Shown here one piece after another: positions 26,694 to 35,900 of a DNA stretch of 64,000 nt (positions within the stretch are counted from its first letter, which is position 1; each line of letters opens with the position of its first letter). The notes under the pieces are model-generated. The model made no database searches and had not been told where the DNA came from. It saw only the letters and a program-made list of their open reading frames with translations. Origin of the DNA: DAOPJM01 sp964490325 (GTDB taxonomy: Bacteria > Bacillota > Clostridia > Christensenellales > CAG-138); contig CAZBBX010000004.1 of the NCBI GenBank assembly GCA_964490325.1, forward strand, positions 30,153-94,152, read 5' to 3'. The translations under genes were made by a program, and so were the position numbers.

Positions 26694-27587
26694 ATGGATA
26701 AGAATTGTGAGTTTATGCCGATCCGCACGGAGAACATCCTGCGGCTGTCGCCCTACTTAGCGGGCGAAAACTATGGGATCTGCGACAACATGATAGGCGC
26801 GATCTACCAATGGCGGGACGCGTACAAGAGCGCCTTTGCCATTGCGGGCAACATGCTCGTCATGCGCGCCGTCTACGAGGGCATCGGGCTTTCCTACACC
26901 TACCCCTTGGGGAACGGCTCTTTGGACGAGGCGCTCCGCTGCTGCGAGGCGGACGCCGCCGCAAACGGACAGCCCCTGCGCTTTTGCGTGGTGCCCAAGA
27001 CGGGTGCGGAGGTCTTGCTTCGGCGCTACGGCGAGCGCTGCACCGCAGAGCCGCGCCGCGAGTGGGCGGACTACCTGTACGAATGTCAGGCCTTTTTGGA
27101 GTATGCGGGCAACAAGCTGCACACGCAGCGCAACCACGTCAACCGCTTTGTGCGCGAGCATCCAAACGCGGTGCTTTCCCCCATCAATGACGCGCTGTTC
27201 CCCGCCTGCACGGCCTTCTTGGAGCGCCTTGGGCAGCGGGACGAGCTAAGCAGGATTGAAAGAAACGAGATACGCGGCGCTATGGAGCTGATGGCTCTGC
27301 GCGACGCCTTGGGGCAGAAGGCGGCGGCGCTCACGGAGGACGGACGCATCTTGGCTCTGTCCGTCGGGGAGCGCACGGGCGATGTGCTGTATGTGCATGT
27401 GGAGAAGGCGGACACGGCTGTGCCGGGCGCTTTTCCCGCAATGGCGCAGGCCTTTGTCCGCTATGCGGGAGAGGGCCTTACCTATGTCAACCGCGAGGAC
27501 GATGCGGGGGACGAGGGCATACGCGAGTCCAAGGAACGCTATCGCCCCTGCCGCATGATCGAAAAATTCTATGTAACGGTGAGGTAG
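26694..27587 (+). CDS. DUF2156 (GNAT-like, phosphatidylglycerol lysyltransferase C-terminal-like) protein
   Basis: This 297-residue soluble protein matches the DUF2156 pattern: ENYGICDNMIGAIYQWRDAY near the N-terminus, DYLYECQAFLEYAGNKLHTQRNHVNRFVREHP in the middle, then ALTEDGRILALSVGER and GLTYVNREDDAGDEGIRESKERYRP at the end. The fold is a double acyltransferase; the substrate is unknown. The start at 26694 rests on a promoter that fits a leaderless mRNA; the next Met is at 26715. The alpha-glucosidase starts 2 bases after its stop. Confidence 0.85.
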   Translation: MDKNCEFMPIRTENILRLSPYLAGENYGICDNMIGAIYQWRDAYKSAFAIAGNMLVMRAVYEGIGLSYTYPLGNGSLDEALRCCEADAAANGQPLRFCVVPKTGAEVLLRRYGERCTAEPRREWADYLYECQAFLEYAGNKLHTQRNHVNRFVREHPNAVLSPINDALFPACTAFLERLGQRDELSRIERNEIRGAMELMALRDALGQKAAALTEDGRILALSVGERTGDVLYVHVEKADTAVPGAFPAMAQAFVRYAGEGLTYVNREDDAGDEGIRESKERYRPCRMIEKFYVTVR

Positions 27588-27589
27588 CA

Positions 27590-29242
27590 ATGGGCGGATT
27601 ACTGGAGAAGACGCCGCGCTTCGGCACAGGCGGCGACATGCAGTGGTGGAAGGAGCGGGTGGTCTACCAGATCTATCCGCGCAGCTTTCAGGACAGCAAC
27701 GGCGACGGCTTTGGCGACCTGAACGGGATCATTTCCCGCTTGGACTATCTCAAGGCGCTGGGCGTGGGCATCCTGTGGCTTTCTCCCGTTTACCCCTCGC
27801 CCCAGTGCGACAACGGCTACGACATCTCCGACTATCGCAGCATCGACAGCCGTTTTGGAAGCTTAACGGACTTTGACCGTCTTGTGGCGGAAGCCAAAGC
27901 GCGGGACATCCGCATCGTGATGGATCTGGTCGTCAACCACAGCTCGGATCAGCACGAATGGTTTTTGCGCAGCAGGCGCGGCGAGAAGCCCTACGACGAG
28001 TACTATATCTGGCGCAAGGGGCGGGGCAAGCGGCCGCCCAACAACTGGACGAGCTTCTTTGGCGGCAGCGCGTGGACGTTCGACGCGGAGCGCGGCGAAT
28101 GGTATCTGCACCTGTTTGCGCCCGAGCAGCCCGACCTCAACTATCGCAGCGAGGCCGTGTGCCGCGAGGTGGAGGGCGTCCTAAAGTTTTGGCTCGATCA
28201 CGGCGTGGCGGGTTTCCGCTGCGATGTGATCAACATTCTGTGGAAGGACAGCCTTAAAAACGGCTTCCCCAAGCCTGCGCTGACGGGTTCGGAATACTAT
28301 CTGGGCAGGGAGGGAACGCACGAGCTGCTCAAGCGCTTCCACAGCGAGGTGCTGGGTAGGTATGATTGCTTCACCGTGGGCGAGACCGTCTTTGTGACGC
28401 CAAAAAAGGCCAAGCTGCTGACCGATCCTGCCCGCGGCGAGCTGGACATGGTGTTTGCCTTCGAGCATATGGAGACGGACTGCTTTTTGATCAAGTGGCT
28501 GCCGCGGCGCTTCAAGCCTGCGCGCCTGTACAAGGTGCTGGACAGGTGGCAAAAGAAGCTGCCGTGGAACGCCAACTACCTTGAAAATCACGACCAGCCC
28601 CGCTCCCTGTCCCGCTTTGGGAGCAGCAAGGAACCCGTCATGAGCGCAAAGGCGCTTGCCACGCTGCTTTTATGCCTGCGCGGCACGCCCTTTCTGTATC
28701 AGGGACAGGAGCTGGGCATGAAAAACGCCGACTTTACGGATCCGTCACAGGTGCAGGATGTGGAATCCAAGCGCATGGTGACCGTGCTCAAAAAGCTGGG
28801 CTATTCCGACAGGCATTGCTGGAAGCTGGTGCAGCGGGTCAGCCGCGACAATGCGCGCACGCCCATGCAGTGGGACGGAAGCAGGGAGGCGGGCTTTACG
28901 ACGGGTACACCTTGGCTCAAGGTCAACGACGGATACAAAAGTGTCAACGCGGTGGCGGAGGAAGCGGACGAAGGCTCCGTGCTGTGGTACTATCGAAGGC
29001 TCATCGCCTTCCGCAAGGACAGCCCTGCGCTGCTGTACGGCAGCTACAAGCAGAGCTTTCAGTACGGCAGCTGCTTTGGCTTCGAGCGGCGGTATCGGGG
29101 CAAGGCCTTAGGGATCGTAGTCAACCTTTCCGACAAAAAGTCAGCCGTTCCCGCCGTGGGCAAGGTCATCTTCGGCAACAGCACGCGCAAGCTGCTGGAC
29201 TGTGAACTCGAACCGTGGGAGGCGCTCATCTTGGAGCGCTGA
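27590..29242 (+). CDS. Cytoplasmic alpha-glucosidase / oligo-1,6-glucosidase (GH13_31)
   Basis: This 550-residue GH13 enzyme starts its barrel at WWKERVVYQIYPRSFQDSNGDGFGDLNGI, the oligo-1,6-glucosidase signature. Catalytic residues: Asp about 211 in GFRCDVI, Glu about 265 in TVGET and Asp about 335 in ENHDQPR. The QWDGS motif and length of about 550 fit sucrase/isomaltase-type glucosidases that hydrolyse short alpha-glucosides inside the cell. There is no signal peptide. It is next to the DUF2156 gene and before a sugar nucleotidyltransferase, pointing to sugar storage or use. Confidence 0.9.
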   Translation: MGGLLEKTPRFGTGGDMQWWKERVVYQIYPRSFQDSNGDGFGDLNGIISRLDYLKALGVGILWLSPVYPSPQCDNGYDISDYRSIDSRFGSLTDFDRLVAEAKARDIRIVMDLVVNHSSDQHEWFLRSRRGEKPYDEYYIWRKGRGKRPPNNWTSFFGGSAWTFDAERGEWYLHLFAPEQPDLNYRSEAVCREVEGVLKFWLDHGVAGFRCDVINILWKDSLKNGFPKPALTGSEYYLGREGTHELLKRFHSEVLGRYDCFTVGETVFVTPKKAKLLTDPARGELDMVFAFEHMETDCFLIKWLPRRFKPARLYKVLDRWQKKLPWNANYLENHDQPRSLSRFGSSKEPVMSAKALATLLLCLRGTPFLYQGQELGMKNADFTDPSQVQDVESKRMVTVLKKLGYSDRHCWKLVQRVSRDNARTPMQWDGSREAGFTTGTPWLKVNDGYKSVNAVAEEADEGSVLWYYRRLIAFRKDSPALLYGSYKQSFQYGSCFGFERRYRGKALGIVVNLSDKKSAVPAVGKVIFGNSTRKLLDCELEPWEALILER

Positions 29243-29308
29243 ACGCGGATAAAAGGAAGGCTTACAAACACCATCAAACCAGGAATTACGGACAGGAGGA
29301 TCGAACAC

Positions 29309-30229
29309 ATGGCAGTTAAACCGGTATTGGTCATTATGGCAGCAGGCATGGGCAGCCGCTTTGGCGGACTCAAGCAGATGACGCCCATCGACGACGCGGG
29401 ACAGGTCATCATCGACTATTCCATCTACGACGCCAAGCGCGCAGGCTTCGAGACCATCGTCTGCATCATCAAAAAGGAGATGGAGCAGGACTTTGAGCAG
29501 CTCGTCGGCAAGCGCATCCGTCCCTTTGTGGAGCTGAAGTACGCCTTCCAGCGGCAGGACGCCCTGCCTAATGGATACAGCATCCCTATAGGCCGCGTCA
29601 AGCCTTGGGGCACGGCACACGCGGTGCTCTGCGCCAAGGATGAGATCGGCAACGCGCCCTTTGCGGTGCTCAATGCGGATGATTTTTACGGTGCAAGCGC
29701 CTTTGGCAGCATCTATGACTATCTGGCCGCACCCCATGGCAAGACCGAGCACGCCATGGTCGGCTACCTGCTGCGCAACACCCTGTCCGACAGCGGCTCC
29801 GTGGCGCGGGGCGTGTGCAACGTGGACGAAAACGGCAAGCTCGCCACCATGGATGAGCGCCTGAAGGTCATCCCCTACGAGGGCGAGGCCGCCTATTCCG
29901 AGGACGAGGGCAAGAGCTGGGTCAAGCTCTCCGGCGACACCCCAGTCTCCATGAACCTGTTTGGCTTCATGCCCTCCATCATGGACGAATTGCAGCAGCG
30001 TTTCCCGCCCTTCTTGGACAAGAACCTGCCCATCAACCCTCTCAAGTGCGAGTACCTTCTGCCGCGTGTGGCGGACGAGCTGGTGCACGAGGGCAAGGCA
30101 AGCTTCACCGTTCTGCACAGCGCGGACAGCTGGCACGGCATGACCTATCGCGAGGATCTGCCGCTTTTGGAGGCAGCCTTGACCGATATGAAGCGGGAGG
30201 GCAAGTACCCCAATGCGCTCTGGCGCTGA
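29309..30229 (+). CDS. NTP-transferase (sugar-phosphate nucleotidyltransferase-like) protein
   Basis: This 306-residue protein has the nucleotidyltransferase fold: VLVIMAAGMGSRFGGLKQMTPID binds the NTP, and LNADDFYG carries the metal-binding Asp. The specific sugar is not known; the family is often annotated as an NTP transferase of capsule or choline-like metabolism. The start is behind AGGAGGATCG. It has its own 66-base upstream gap from the glucosidase. Confidence 0.85.
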   Translation: MAVKPVLVIMAAGMGSRFGGLKQMTPIDDAGQVIIDYSIYDAKRAGFETIVCIIKKEMEQDFEQLVGKRIRPFVELKYAFQRQDALPNGYSIPIGRVKPWGTAHAVLCAKDEIGNAPFAVLNADDFYGASAFGSIYDYLAAPHGKTEHAMVGYLLRNTLSDSGSVARGVCNVDENGKLATMDERLKVIPYEGEAAYSEDEGKSWVKLSGDTPVSMNLFGFMPSIMDELQQRFPPFLDKNLPINPLKCEYLLPRVADELVHEGKASFTVLHSADSWHGMTYREDLPLLEAALTDMKREGKYPNALWR

Positions 30230-30232
30230 GCC

Positions 30233-31231
30233 TTGACGCGCCTGTTCGAGCTGACGCGGCAGTATCGGGTGCTGTCGCTCATAGGCCTTGGCAAGAACGT
30301 GGGCAAGACAACCGCGCTTGCCGCGCTCATCCGCGCACAGGCGGAGGAGGGGCGCGTGTTGGGACTCAGCTCCGTAGGGCGTGACGGCGAGCGCAGCGAC
30401 CTTGTGACGGGAACAAAGAAGCCGCCCCTCTTTGTGAGGGAGGGAACGCTCTTTGCCACGGCGTCGGGCGCATTGGCGGATTGCGACTGCACAAAGGAGC
30501 TGCTTAAGGCAACCAACATCACAACGCCCCTGGGCGAGGTGCTGGTCTGCCGCGCAAGAAGCAGCGGCTATGTGCTGCTGGCAGGACCTTCGACCACGCA
30601 GGGACTGCGCTTGATCGGTGAGCAACTCACCGCATTGGGAGCGGAGCGCATCTATCTGGATGGAGCGCTGTTTCGCCGTGCCCCCGCAGATCCCCGCGTC
30701 AGCGACGCCTGCGTGCTGGCGACGGGTGCGGCGTATGCCCGCGATCCCGCCAAGATCGTCTGCGACACCTTGGCGGCGGCAGAGCTGATCGCCCTGCCCG
30801 CCACCAACGATTTTCCCTTGGGAAAGGACGCGACCCGCTTTCGTGCAAAGCGCGGTGCACAGACACTTCCTGCACAGACGCTTTCGGACGCCTTGGAGCA
30901 GGGGGTGGACGCCATCCTGCTGGGGGGCGCGGTGACGGAGGAACGCCTAAGGCCGCTCCTTACGGGCACGGGGGAGGCGGAGGGTCTGCGCCTTACGGCG
31001 GAGGACTGCTGCCGCATCCTGCTTGGCGCGGAGGCACAGGTGCGGCTCAAGCGGCGCGGCGTGAAGCTCTTTGTGCAGCGTCCCGCAACGCTTGCCGCCA
31101 TCACGGTATCGCCCTTCGATCCACGCGGCAACAGCTTGGATGTTCGGCTGCTCATGGACGCCATCAAAAAGCGCAGCCCCGTGCCCGTGCTGGACGTGCT
31201 TGCTGACGAAGCGGCGCAGGACGAGGCGTAG
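30233..31231 (+). CDS. P-loop protein resembling aminomutase reactivase subunit KamB
   Basis: This 332-residue protein has Walker A GLGKNVGKTT (18-27) near a TTG start that lacks a good ribosome binding site, so the start is uncertain (a GTG at 30269 is possible). The rest, with DLVTGTKKPPLFVREGTLFATAS and LLAGPSTTQGLRLIGEQL, resembles the subunit that, with a MutS-like ATPase, reactivates adenosylcobalamin lysine 5,6-aminomutase. The next gene is that MutS-like partner. No kamDE or ornithine aminomutase lies in the window, so the client is unknown. The assignment rests on remembered family features. Confidence 0.5.
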   Translation: MTRLFELTRQYRVLSLIGLGKNVGKTTALAALIRAQAEEGRVLGLSSVGRDGERSDLVTGTKKPPLFVREGTLFATASGALADCDCTKELLKATNITTPLGEVLVCRARSSGYVLLAGPSTTQGLRLIGEQLTALGAERIYLDGALFRRAPADPRVSDACVLATGAAYARDPAKIVCDTLAAAELIALPATNDFPLGKDATRFRAKRGAQTLPAQTLSDALEQGVDAILLGGAVTEERLRPLLTGTGEAEGLRLTAEDCCRILLGAEAQVRLKRRGVKLFVQRPATLAAITVSPFDPRGNSLDVRLLMDAIKKRSPVPVLDVLADEAAQDEA

Positions 31232-31261
31232 GACGGCTGCAGGAAAGATTTGGAGGATGCC

Positions 31262-32674
31262 ATGCTTACGGACGCACAGCAAAAGCGGATAGGCTTCACC
31301 TTCGTTCTAAACGCCTTAGAGCCGTATTCCCCCTACGGGGAGGCGCAAAAGCGCGCACTGTTGCCGTATTCGGACGAGGCGGCGCTAAACGCGGAGCTTG
31401 ACGCGCTGGAAGCCCTCGGTAAGGCCACAGCCGCCCATCCAACTGCGGCGGACACCGTGGCGCAGGGCTTGATGCAGCTTCGTTCGATCGACGGCTCTCT
31501 TGACCGCATCCAAAGGAAGCAGGCGGAGGCGTTGGATCTGTTTTTGCTTAAGGGCTATCTGATAACCTTGGAGCGCATGACGCCGCAGCTTAACGCGCTC
31601 TTAGCGGACGAAGCGCTCTTGGCGCTCCTTCCGCCGCCGCTTACGGACGCGCTCGACATTTTGGACGCAACGGGGGAGCGCTCCCCCGCATTCCTCATCA
31701 GCGAGCGCTGGTCAGAGGAGCTTTCGCGCATCCGCAGCGAAAAGCGCGCCCTGCTGCGCCGCGTCAACGAGGCGAATACGGACGCGTGGGAGGCGGAGCG
31801 CAGCGCGCTTTGCGCCTTGGAGGAGCGGGAGGAACGGCGCGTGCTGCTTGCTTTGCAGGAGCGTCTGCTGGTGCAGCTTGCCGCCGTGCGCACATCCCAA
31901 ATATGTTTGGGCAGACTGGACTTTTTACTGGCAAAGGGGCGCTTGGCAAGGCGTTTTGCCGCGGTGCGGCCGCACATCGGCGGGACGGAGCTGCGCTGTA
32001 CGGGTCTTGTGCGACCCGATCTTATGGAGCGGCTGCGCGAGACGGGACGCGGCTTTACGCCGATAGATCTTACATTGCCCCGCGGCGCGACGGTCTTGGT
32101 TGGAGCGAACATGGGCGGCAAGTCAGTCGCCTTGGAAACGCTGGCGCTCAACGTACTTTTGGCGCGCTGCGGCCTGTTCGTCTTTGCAAAAAGCGCCGAG
32201 ATCCCCTTCTTTACGGAGCTGTCCATCCTTTGCGAGGACGGCGGCAGCGCTCTTAGCGGCCTGTCCAGCTTTGGAGCGGAGCTGACGCAGCTGCAGGCTT
32301 CCTTGGAGGGGCTTACGGACGCCGCCTACCCGCTGCTGCTCTTGGACGAACCTGCACGCGGCACCAATCCCAACGAGGGAGCCGCTATATCAGCCGCCAT
32401 CGTGCGCCGCCTCAACAAGGCGAACGCCGTGAGCCTGCTGTCCACGCATTACGACGGAGTGGCGCAGTATGCGGCAAAGCGCTACCGCGTGGCGGGGCTG
32501 CGGCGCGAGGCGGGCAGGGGACTGCCCTTGGAGGCGTGCATGGAGTACGGCCTTGTCGAACTGCAAGCGGACGAGCGCGTTCCGCGTGACGCGCTGCGCG
32601 TCTGCCGCAGGATGGGCTTGGACGAGGCTCTGATCGCCGATGCGGAGACACTTTTAAGCGAGCGCGACAAGTAA
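31262..32674 (+). CDS. MutS-like ATPase, KamC-type
   Basis: This 470-residue protein keeps the MutS ABC-type ATPase: Walker A LVGANMGGKSVALET (near 281) and Walker B YPLLLLDEPARGTNPNEG (near 358), with the helical clamp domain before it. It lacks the mismatch-recognition and connector domains of MutS. In aminomutase systems such proteins pair with a KamB-like P-loop subunit, exactly the upstream gene. The start ATG at 31262 is behind TTTGGAGG; an in-frame TTG at 31250 is less likely. It ends close to the CRISPR array. Confidence 0.7.
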   Translation: MLTDAQQKRIGFTFVLNALEPYSPYGEAQKRALLPYSDEAALNAELDALEALGKATAAHPTAADTVAQGLMQLRSIDGSLDRIQRKQAEALDLFLLKGYLITLERMTPQLNALLADEALLALLPPPLTDALDILDATGERSPAFLISERWSEELSRIRSEKRALLRRVNEANTDAWEAERSALCALEEREERRVLLALQERLLVQLAAVRTSQICLGRLDFLLAKGRLARRFAAVRPHIGGTELRCTGLVRPDLMERLRETGRGFTPIDLTLPRGATVLVGANMGGKSVALETLALNVLLARCGLFVFAKSAEIPFFTELSILCEDGGSALSGLSSFGAELTQLQASLEGLTDAAYPLLLLDEPARGTNPNEGAAISAAIVRRLNKANAVSLLSTHYDGVAQYAAKRYRVAGLRREAGRGLPLEACMEYGLVELQADERVPRDALRVCRRMGLDEALIADAETLLSERDK

Positions 32675-32723
32675 AGTCAGCGCTCCCCTTCTAAACACAA
32701 GTCGGCGCTCCCCTTTTAAATAT
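32674..32723. repeat. Two 25-base direct repeats after the MutS-like gene
   Basis: AAGTCAGCGCTCCCCTTCTA... (32674-32698) and AAGTCGGCGCTCCCCTTTTA... (32699-32723) differ at only a few positions. Function unknown. Confidence 0.5.
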
Positions 32724-32733
32724 AGATCACTTG

Positions 32734-32911
32734 TCAATAGCTGTCGTCGTCCCCGTTATGCAGGATGGGATCCTCAAGCGCAGGCACCAGGTCGGAGTAT
32801 CCCCACAGGAGCGCATCCACCCAGCTGCGCTGCGGATCATCCTTGCCGGAGTGCCGGTTGACATGCTCCCCCATATTTGAGTGGATCAAAACCGCGTCCG
32901 CACTTGACCAG
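32734..32911 (-). pseudogene. Possible gene fragment between the KamC-like gene and the array
   Basis: A minus-strand frame runs from a stop at 32734 back to the first repeat of the array, with an inner ATG at 32874 (46 residues). It reads MGEHVNRHSGKDDPQR then SWVDALLWGYSDLVP and PILHNGDDDSY. DDPQRSWVDALLW is faintly like the end of phage terminase large subunits. It has no ribosome binding site and could equally be chance, because part of it is a repeat-like sequence. Confidence 0.3.
32857..32892 (-). repeat. Degenerate leader-distal CRISPR repeat
   Basis: CCATATTTGAGTGGAT followed by CAAAAC matches the repeat core CCATTTTGGGTGGAT...GAAAC with one inserted base, one substitution and small changes at the ends. 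It lies 19 bases from the last intact repeat, at the distal end of the array where decay is expected. Confidence 0.4.
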
Positions 32912-35900
32912 ATTTACATTCCATTTTGGGTGGATTAGAAACGTAGACGATGTCGAACTCATAGCCTACTGACTGCAGTTTACATTCCATTTTGGGTGGA
33001 TTAGAAACGATCGCGGCGGCGGCTACGACCCACCCGTGCTTGGGTTTACATTCCATTTTGGGTGGATTAGAAACGAGTAGGCGTTCTCCTTAATCCCTTC
33101 ATCGTCTCGGTTTACATTCCATTTTGGGTGGATTAGAAACGAACTCCTTAAAGGCGCGAAGCATCGGGTATCAAGGTTTACATTCCATTTTGGGTGGATT
33201 AGAAACGAACTAGCGGTTCGCGTGTTGGGCTAAAAAAAGGAGTTTACATTCCATTTTGGGTGGATTAGAAACCGGGATGCTGAACGAGCTGTCGTGCCAC
33301 TGATCAGTTTACATTCCATTTTGGGTGGATTAGAAACGACAGCGATCATCACCGCCGTGGTCGGTCTGGTCGTGTTTACATTCCATTTTGGGTGGATTAG
33401 AAACGCAGCTCGGCGCGTGACGATCACAAGCGTTGACGCGTTTACATTCCATTTTGGGTGGATTAGAAACCGGTCGATCACCGCCGCGTTTGGCACGTAG
33501 TCCTTGTTTACATTCCATTTTGGGTGGATTAGAAACTGCGCCTCATCTGGGGTACACTGAGAGTATAGCACAATTTACATTCCATTTTGGGTGGATTAGA
33601 AACGAGCCGCGCACGGCAGGCATGGTGCTGGCGGGCTAATTTACATTCCATTTTGGGTGGATTAGAAACGCGGAGAATCCTTCTACAGGAAGGCAGAATC
33701 TCCAATTTACATTCCATTTTGGGTGGATTAGAAACCGTATTGGCATGCGCGCACGAACGCGGTATAATACATTTACATTCCATTTTGGGTGGATTAGAAA
33801 CCAGGGTACGGGAGATCCATCAACAATAGTTATATAAATTTACATTCCATTTTGGGTGGATTAGAAACGTAGGTGTCCCATATATGGGACAGGAGCGTGT
33901 AGAGCATTTACATTCCATTTTGGGTGGATTAGAAACAATCAGCGGGACTTTGCCATCAGGCTCAATCTTATACATTTACATTCCATTTTGGGTGGATTAG
34001 AAACGCAAGGAGCCTGCAGATGCCGTATCTGCTGCAATCAATTTACATTCCATTTTGGGTGGATTAGAAACAGTTAGTCCAGCCATGACTTGACAAACTC
34101 CTTTACATATTTACATTCCATTTTGGGTGGATTAGAAACCGATGGCGATGATGTAACCTATCTTGCCTATCCTCTATTTACATTCCATTTTGGGTGGATT
34201 AGAAACGCCGTGGAACGCCCTGAACAGGTGGATCTCGCCGTATTTACATTCCATTTTGGGTGGATTAGAAACGCCGCTCCCACGCCGACACCGCCTATTA
34301 AACCAACATTTACATTCCATTTTGGGTGGATTAGAAACTATGCTCTCGTTTCGGCGGCACAGGTTGCCATGACCGATTTACATTCCATTTTGGGTGGATT
34401 AGAAACGCGGTCGCATGTTCTCTATTGACAGCATGGACAACGATTTACATTCCATTTTGGGTGGATTAGAAACGGTAGTAGCTTCGGTTGATCTCGTAAA
34501 AGTCGCTCGAATTTACATTCCATTTTGGGTGGATTAGAAACGGCGCTGTTAACAGCGTCAACGACGCGGCGAACTGATTTACATTCCATTTTGGGTGGAT
34601 TAGAAACCGCCCGGGAACATGATCTTTTCTCCACCAACCTCAAAATTTACATTCCATTTTGGGTGGATTAGAAACCGGTCAACTTCGATCCCGTAACGCT
34701 CGGACATCAACAATTTACATTCCATTTTGGGTGGATTAGAAACTCGATCAACTCACCGCCGATGTTGTCTTGCCTGTACACATTTACATTCCATTTTGGG
34801 TGGATTAGAAACTTATCTGCTTCTGGCTTTATCTCTTTTAGATATTCTTATTTACATTCCATTTTGGGTGGATTAGAAACGCGGGAATCCTGCTGACCGA
34901 TTTTACGCCTGCAACATTTACATTCCATTTTGGGTGGATTAGAAACGGACGGCGCAACCATCACCACATGCGTAGATGTGCATTTACATTCCATTTTGGG
35001 TGGATTAGAAACCAAGACGCTGCTTGCGCTGCTTGCGCTGCTGCTCCATTTACATTCCATTTTGGGTGGATTAGAAACTTGCTGCACTTGAGATGCCGTG
35101 CAAGCCCTACCATCGATTTACATTCCATTTTGGGTGGATTAGAAACCCAGCGCTTATCCAGAGCAACATCGATCTTTGGTTTATTTACATTCCATTTTGG
35201 GTGGATTAGAAACGCCGTGTAATCCTCGCCACCGTAAGCCGCATCAATAATTTACATTCCATTTTGGGTGGATTAGAAACCATGATACCGTCTACAGTGT
35301 ACAGCCACATATTCAGATTTACATTCCATTTTGGGTGGATTAGAAACGATGTCTGTGATGATGCTCATTTTTGTGGTTGACGATTTACATTCCATTTTGG
35401 GTGGATTAGAAACAGGAATTAACAGCCTGATCATATGTACCCCACATTTATTTACATTCCATTTTGGGTGGATTAGAAACCGAGCCGCGTATAGCCGCCA
35501 TGGTGCTTGCGGGGTAATTTACATTCCATTTTGGGTGGATTAGAAACCATGTTCCCGGGCGATCCAGATGCGGAAGGGTATTATTTACATTCCATTTTGG
35601 GTGGATTAGAAACGCAATGTCTACGCCCACGGAGAGTACACCCGCGAATTTACATTCCATTTTGGGTGGATTAGAAACCTGATCCGCCGCCGCCGCCAGG
35701 CGCTTGTAGCTGTTGATTTACATTCCATTTTGGGTGGATTAGAAACGACTCCAAGATCGCCGCCATGGTGCTGGCGGGATAATTTACATTCCATTTTGGG
35801 TGGATTAGAAACCTTCTCCCTCTGCTGGCCGATGGCTGTTTTGTGGTGATTTACATTCCATTTTGGGTGGATTAGAAACTCTTATCGATGAAGCAGGATA

